A stretch of DNA of 64,000 nucleotides from Melitaea cinxia (lineage: Eukaryota > Arthropoda > Insecta > Lepidoptera > Nymphalidae), in assembly GCF_905220565.1 (NCBI RefSeq), contig NC_059400.1, positions 8,082,159-8,146,158 of the forward strand. The letters run 5' to 3'. The notes beneath the pieces are model-generated. The model had not been told where the DNA came from. It was given only the letters and a program-made list of their open reading frames with translations, and did not search any database. Below are positions 58,387-64,000 of this stretch, one piece after another. Position 1 is the first letter of the stretch, and each line of letters begins with the position of its first letter. A program made the translations under genes and the position numbers.

Positions 58387-58625
58387 AATTAAAACTTCTT
58401 TACGCACGCTTGACTTGGGGAATAAGCTAGTGAATGTGTGACGGCAGCGTTACAAAAAGTGTGATCGGGCGAGGCAAACGGAGAAAGAGAGAGAGGTACG
58501 AGCACACATTTTCTTTATCTCTTTTTCTCATAGCCAGTTAGTTACGTTTCGTATATCTAAGACTTACAGTGCAGGCCTATTGTGCAGAAGTTTTACTTCT
58601 GTCTTGTGTGGTCTAAAGCACACTC
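58387..58625 (+). mobile_element. MITE-like element (family G), second copy
   Basis: The left 'aaaacttctttacgcacgc' and right 'gcagaagttttacttctg' are inverted, followed by 'gtgtggtctaaagcacac'. It shares 'gttacaaaaagtgtgatcgg' with 36873-37048. Confidence 0.65.
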
Positions 58626-58849
58626 GTTTTACTGCGTTTACCGACTTGTTTATATTTTTTTTTAATCTAAAGCTGGTACTCATGTCTCATTTAAAAATAA
58701 GTCGAAATCTGACGAGTACTTTTTGTGATATCTTTAATAATGTATTATATCTCAAAAAAAATTTTCTACCAAATTTTTTTCTATATACGCTGTATTGCTT
58801 GTCGATGTAATTGAAGTCAGTTTTTTTTTTCGTTTGTGAGCGAAAACAG

Positions 58850-59929
58850 TTATTAATGTTAAAATCAACACACAATTTTGACGTGACAACGTCTTATAAA
58901 TTGGTTTGCCGGGTGACACTTCAAGAAACTGCGTTACGCTCCGCTCACGTTATGCGCTCACAATGAGAGCGAGTGAGAGGCACGCGTCCCTTCCACTCGG
59001 GCATGGTTAGCCCGCCTAAGAGCGAGAGAGACAGACATAAAAAGTGAATGAAATTCAGTGCGAGATTCTTTGTATAAATTAATGTTTTAAATATAATTCT
59101 TTGTATAAATAAATGTTTTAAATTGTTACTATTATTTCATCCTTCTTCCTACTATACGAATGAATATTCACATTAAAATTATTTTACCACTCAAAGTCGT
59201 TGTCACGTAAAACTTTCGCCCGTATACCGACTTTACAGGCAACCAATTTTTTTTTAATTCGTGTTTTTAGTCTCAAAAAACAAAAATAAAATGTAACAAC
59301 GCCATCTGTTATGTATTATTAGAACTTATATGACATTAATTGTTTATTGTACTGCCATCTATAAGAAAAGGTATGAACTATGTAAAGAAAAGATATTATT
59401 TCTTATTACTTCTCAAATGTTTGTATTATGAAAATCTGTAAATAAATAAAAAAATAGAAATTAATATTTATATTCTAAATTTTGTACTTTTTTACAGTTT
59501 CGAAACAACTAGTAGTGTCATCTATATTTTAGATATTTAAGGTTTTTGTTTCAAATTGTTCACACTAGATGGCGGACTGTAAAGTTGCAAGTATTGCCAT
59601 AGGCTAAAATTTTACCCAATGAAAGCAAAAAATTTTTTACGTGCTACTTATTTGAATTTTAAATTGTAACAAAAATTATCTATACTTCAAATTTATGTGT
59701 CATACTTCCTAACTGAATTATTGTGCTTATTAGTTAATGTCGTGTGTCGTAAAAAAATTTACTACTATCCATTTAAACGAATGTTAAACACTATATTTTT
59801 GAACTGTTTAGTTACATTATTTATTATTTTATTTTGTTTTTATTACTATTTTACATAATTTTATTAAATAACATGTTTAACAATATTGTAAATAAATACG
59901 GGAGATTTAAAATTATTATGGTAGCACAG
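58850..59929. other. Intergenic DNA upstream of the GUK-holder-like gene
   Basis: This holds a GC-richer repeat-like block (58900-59030), a short tandem duplication with 'attctttgtataaat' (59070-59135), and AT-rich sequence. Confidence 0.45.
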
Positions 59930-60284
59930 CTCGTCGTTTTCATTCATCTTCATTCGACCGGCAGCTTCGGTTGTAAGGTGATGTAAGTGTGTTTCGAAAA
60001 AAATGGCGGGATATCGTCAATATGAAAAGTTTTTAACAAACTTTCTTACACCAGTGTTATGAACGAAGAACACATTATAATTATTGTTTCAGCTTATAAA
60101 CTGAATGTAACTTACAAAATTAAGTAAAGTTAGTGAAAGTTTGTCGGTGAGGATGTCGGTTGATTCAAAGTGGCAGTTACCTGACATTTTTTGTGTGGTG
60201 TGTTGAATGGATGACGGAATAACGTTTAATTTGCGGCGCGGGAATGGATAAATAAAGTTTTGAAGTGTTTACGGATCTTCAGAA
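59930..60284 (+). promoter_or_regulatory. Probable promoter/5' UTR of the GUK-holder-like gene
   Basis: This is a locally CpG-richer region just before the ATG, with no repeats and several short upstream ATGs (e.g. in 'aaaatggcgg' and 'ggatgtcggttg'). The start site cannot be placed. 'tcattcgaccgg' near 59950 is a weak initiator-like candidate. Confidence 0.4.
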
Positions 60285-60573
60285 ATGCCTTTCGTGCAAC
60301 GGGTGGTGGAGCCAAAGTTTCTCTCACGAACAAGTTTGCGAGATGAGAACGGGAAGCCAAGGGTCACGGATGAAGAACTCCAAGCGGTGACCAACTGCAC
60401 CTTGAGTAATGCACTTCGGCAGCTAGCCTCTCTAGTTCTTCTAGCTGAAGACATCTTCAGTGAACTCACGTCGCAGCTTGAAGGAATAACTGAGAGGTCG
60501 AAAGTAGCGCGAACGAAGATCGAAAAAATTCATGAGATTGTCGAAAAATATGACCCTAAGAAAGTACCAGTCC
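60285..60573 (+). CDS. gukh: First coding exon of a Nance-Horan syndrome/GUK-holder-like protein (WAVE-homology region)
   Basis: The ATG at 60285 opens 'MPFVQRVVEPKFLSR', followed by 'VTDEELQAVTNCTLSNALRQ', 'LASLVLLAEDIFSELTSQLE' and 'EKYDPKKVPV'. The 'MPF..R.VEP' start and the 'T..TL.NALRQLASL...AEDIF.EL' helix are the WAVE-homology domain seen at the N-terminus of the NHS/NHSL family (GUK-holder in flies) and, in a related form, of SCAR/WAVE. In the NHS family this region links to actin regulation, and GUK-holder binds the scaffold Discs large at junctions and synapses. The exon ends at a consensus donor GTAAGT (60574) after codon base 1. The 'MPFVQR' start and 'DPKKVPV' favour NHS/GUK-holder over SCAR. 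Downstream exons are beyond the window. Confidence 0.78.
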
Positions 60574-61351
60574 GTAAGTAATATTTGCAATATATGAATA
60601 TACTAATGTAACTATAAATAGCATACTCGATACCTACAAAACATTGATAAAAAATATTTTTACAATTTTTGCTTACCTGTAATTTCCGTTTATTTACGAC
60701 GCCAATTATCTCTTGCGACGAAAGAAACTTCATTTGTACTAAACAGTCGAAAACAACATGAATAATTAAAAAATATATATGTTTAAACTGTAATTATTTC
60801 GAAGATAACACAATCGAAAATATTTTTGTTGATATAGATAGTTTTGAAATAACGAAAGAGACGCTTTAAAATGATTGTTATTATCGGATTCAATTAACAC
60901 TTTAATTGTTTTTAATATTACTCTTAGCTTTATTTATATTGACATTAATTATAAAATGGATATTTGGAAATCTCATTACATCGTACTCCTCAAGCATGCC
61001 GCCTTTACAAAAAGTTCCAGCTTGATGCATTATTGAGCGCTATCTTAAAACCTGTTTCGGCGTTCGAGCGGCCCGCAATGGGAAAAAACATCAGATTCCA
61101 ATGCAGACCATAAAAACTTTTGAGATAATTTCAAGACCATTCAATAATGATGCCGCACCGCACACGATCTTGACCGTTTACCTATTTATATAACACATCA
61201 AAGAAATTATTACTTTGTGCGATCATGCCTGAGAATATTATTTGAAACGTAAACGTTTTGTGCGGTTACTATTAATAAGTTTTAAGTTGATTTAATCGCA
61301 ACCTTATATAAAAAAGTTAATCCTTAGGTGTAAAAACCGTTCTTTTGTAGT

Positions 61352-61412
61352 GTTGCGAGTAGTCGCCTAAAACACTGACGGTTTGCGGGTTCGAATCCCG
61401 CTCGGGAGGGAT
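61352..61412 (+). repeat. SINE tRNA-like head fragment
   Basis: 'tgtagtgttgcgagtag' and 'gcgggttcgaatcccgctc' match the head of the SINE at 6629. The body is missing. Confidence 0.8.
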
Positions 61413-61479
61413 AAAGAGGCATACGGTGTGCAGTGGGTGTAATTATGTAATTTATCATTATAGTCTTATATATCAAACT

Positions 61480-61885
61480 AGCGACCCGCCCCGGTTTCGC
61501 ACAGTTGCAAAAACTATCAGTGTTCCTCTATTATATTATGCATGTATTATACATATAAACCTTCCTCTTTAATCACTCTATCTATTAAAAAAAACGCATC
61601 AAAATCCGTTGTGTAGTTTTTAAGATTTAAGCATACATAGGGACAGAGAAAGCGACTTTTACTATGCATATGGCGTTTTATACTATGTAGTGATTCTCAT
61701 GTCACAATGTTAGTTAAAATACTCCTCCGAAACGGGTGGACAGATTTTTATGAAATTTTGTGTGCATATCGGGTAGGTCGGCCAACATCTATTTTTCATA
61801 CCCCTAAACTATAAGGGGCGGGCGGATTAAAGAGGGGTTAATAACATACATGGCAAAACAGCGTTTGCGGGGTCAGCTAGTAATA
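61480..61885. repeat. Family F copy followed by inverted 'ctgaccccgcaaacgctg' repeat
   Basis: 61480-61660 repeats family F (+). 61700-61885 is the reverse complement of the repeat seen at 17675 ('tactcctccgaaacgggtg', 'ggtcagctagta'). The two share 'actagc/gctagt' outer borders and face each other. Confidence 0.75.
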
Positions 61886-62811
61886 TTATATGTTTATACA
61901 ACGTCTCTCCTCAGAATTTCTTTCAACTATTTTACATCTGTTGTGACAGCTAAGGCGACTCTGAACTTGAAACTGAACAGATGAGGGAGTGCTTTGTCAG
62001 ATAAACAGTAATTGTAAACACTTGACTAAGTAACTTTTACCTCTAAGATTGTATACATTATTCTTAACGAAATATTTCGTAGATGCTTTACCATTTAACT
62101 TTTCTTTACGATTTAAGTTACTAATCAAAACTATATAGTTGACATGAAAATACGTAAGTTTAAACAAAATAATATTTCCCTTTTCGTAAAAACATTCTAT
62201 ACCTATATATTGTATGTTCTAGACTTAAACATAAAACGCCGAGAAAAGCAAATATTTCCTACCTACTGATCAAAAGTCGGTCAATATTTTTTTTTATTAA
62301 AAAACATTATTGTTACAATACTTATTTTCTATAACAGCATAATTTATCATAATATACTGTGTCAGTGTATTGTTTATTCGCAAAACCCCAGAGTAGCAGC
62401 TTGGCGGACTAGGTTCTAATTCTTACTTCAAATAATGCATATACCCCTTAGAACACTACATAGCAAAATAATTAAATAAATTACAGTACAATATTACAAA
62501 TAATGTAAAAAGTATGTATAATAAAATCGTAACGCACGAGTTCAATGTACGATAAAGCCTTTATCAACTTTCTTTATAAGTAGGAAACAAGTTCATAGCG
62601 TAAGAATTAATTAAGTACAAGCATAATCAGGTATGCATAAAAGGAAATGAGAACAAATGCAATATAGGTATATATAGAATAAATAGTACTGCGTCTTGTG
62701 ATAGACGAGATACGATATATGCTTACTCGCGAAAATAACCTTGGTTTAGTTTATGTTGCATAAAATCAAATATTTAAATAATGGAACAATTATTTCATTA
62801 TTTATCTGAGT

Positions 62812-63112
62812 ATTAATCTGTCTGTCTGTAATATTAAAATAACCAATTTTTACTTAATGCATATGGACGTATACACGGTAAATATATACCAAAATAACGT
62901 TTTTTACAATTTTTGTCTGTCTGTCTGTTTATTCCGGCTAATCTCTGAAACGGCTGGACCGACTTTGATGGGACTTTGGCACTGGCAGATAGCTGATGTA
63001 ATAAGGAATAACTTATGCTATTTTTATTTTAGAAATTTATTTTGTAACTCTGCGAACTGAAGAATAATTTTATTTGAATTCCACGCGGACGAAGTTGCGG
63101 GCACAGCTAGTT
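62812..63112 (-). repeat. Family E repeat, reverse orientation
   Basis: 'tattccggctaatctctg', 'taataaggaataacttatg' and the border 'gcgggcacagctagttt' are the complement of 38528-38855. Confidence 0.82.
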
Positions 63113-63663
63113 TGTAATATAATTCAAATTATTTAAATTGAGCTACGCATCGCCTTATTCTAAAAACCTATGTGAAATAGGCAAACCAAGCTTTTATTTA
63201 TGAGGATTTTTTTCAAATAAGCTTGGCTCTTCATCGCACTCGATTTCGATCGAACACAAAAAAAACTTAAACTTGAGAAACTTTTAAAACCTCAATTTAA
63301 TATTGAGCTAATTTAGTTATCGTAAACGTTTAAATTGGGCAAGAAATATCTTAGAAATGCACAACTAGATACCGATCTTTAGATAAGAGGATATGACCGT
63401 GTCATATAAATTGTAGATGTCCTACTTTGTTTGGAGTAAATTATAGTTCCCATGGCGGGCATTTTATATGACATTGGCTTAGTAAGAGTTATGCTTAGGT
63501 ATAATAAACATAAATAATGAACTTTTTCGTACAAAAGTGTTTTTAAAATATTTTAAACAAATTAGAATAAAATTTTGTTTCTGGTAACAAAAAATACTAT
63601 GACAACGTTGTATTTACCATTACCATGATTACATCTAATAATTAATACATAAACTCTACGCTA

Positions 63664-63987
63664 CGCTTCAGCCTGTAATATCCCACTGCTGGTCATAGCC
63701 CCATGTAGGAGAAGAATCAAAGCTTAATCCACCGCACCACGGGTTGGCGGATATATTCCCTACTATGAGTAACGATCGCTATCAGGTGTACATGATAACA
63801 ACCGAGACCGGCAGCTTAACGTGTTCTTCGAGTCACGGTGGGGAGATCCACAAGGACTAACAACCAGACCGGAAATAAATATTCGTATAAAAACAAATAT
63901 CTACTCCTAGCGGGAATCGAACCCGCGAACTTGTTTTTGTTTAGGCGCTGCCGACACGACACACGCACCATTACACCAGAGCGGTCG
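63664..63987 (-). mobile_element. Full-length tRNA-derived SINE
   Basis: On the minus strand it starts with the head 'ctgctctggtgtaatggtgc' (63983-63964) and B box 'gcgggttcgattcccgct', then the standard body, and ends at 'tattacaggctgaa' (63668). It is the most complete SINE copy in the window. Confidence 0.88.
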
Positions 63988-64000
63988 TCGATATATGGAA

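Larger units (their letters stand above)
60574..64000 (+). other. First intron of the GUK-holder-like gene (partial)
   Basis: After the donor no further coding exon is visible up to the window end. Repeats at 61352, 61480, 62812 and 63664 are listed separately. The intervals 60574-61345, 61890-62810 and 63115-63660 are AT-rich with nothing recognised. Confidence 0.55.

Overview
This is a eukaryotic nuclear window, almost certainly from a moth or butterfly (Lepidoptera). It is very AT-rich, its introns have GT-AG borders and run up to about 22 kb, and it is packed with interspersed repeats of lepidopteran type. These include tRNA-headed SINEs sharing a 'gatagcgatcgttactcatagt' type body, repeats opening 'actagctgtgcccgcg', and the 'ggaggcctatgtccagcag' repeat ending in (ATG)n. 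Nothing bacterial or organellar is visible.

Two host genes can be supported, both on the + strand. The first is a six-exon gene (15403-52484). Its exon phases all agree and it encodes a predicted ~241-residue, charged, helical/coiled-coil protein that I do not recognise. Introns 3 and 4 (about 21.9 and 12.9 kb) hold most of the transposons. The second is the first coding exon (60285-60573) of a Nance-Horan-syndrome/GUK-holder-type protein with an N-terminal WAVE-homology region; the rest lies beyond the window.

The remainder is mobile DNA. (i) 4090-5330 is a 5'-truncated LINE fragment with a perfect 14-bp target duplication. It carries a tobamovirus-like superfamily 1 RNA helicase domain that ends in a stop codon and a poly(A)-bearing 3' region, as expected for an R1-clade LINE with a captured viral helicase. 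(ii) 11836-14052 is a relic element bounded by a 12-bp inverted repeat and studded with ten copies of ACGGTAATTAG. It holds a decayed minus-strand gene with a basic region, a coiled coil and a 'DEISRICPGK' motif. (iii) 20834-25505 is a hAT-like element with near-perfect 8-bp target duplications, invaded by a 5'-truncated LINE whose 917-codon ORF2 is still open. (iv) 43635-~48560 is a near full-length LINE of the same family in antisense orientation, with PHD-like finger/coiled-coil/FP-like ORF1 and endonuclease/RT ORF2. Its ORF1 is split by a GC-rich 358-bp inverted-repeat element whose removal restores the frame. (v) Many SINEs, MITE-like elements and copies of a repeat with an internal ~283-bp tandem array make up the rest.

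The layout is: 1-15 kb upstream repeats and two unusual elements; 15-52.5 kb the coiled-coil gene; 52.5-60 kb AT-rich intergenic DNA; 60-64 kb the start of the GUK-holder-like gene and its first intron.
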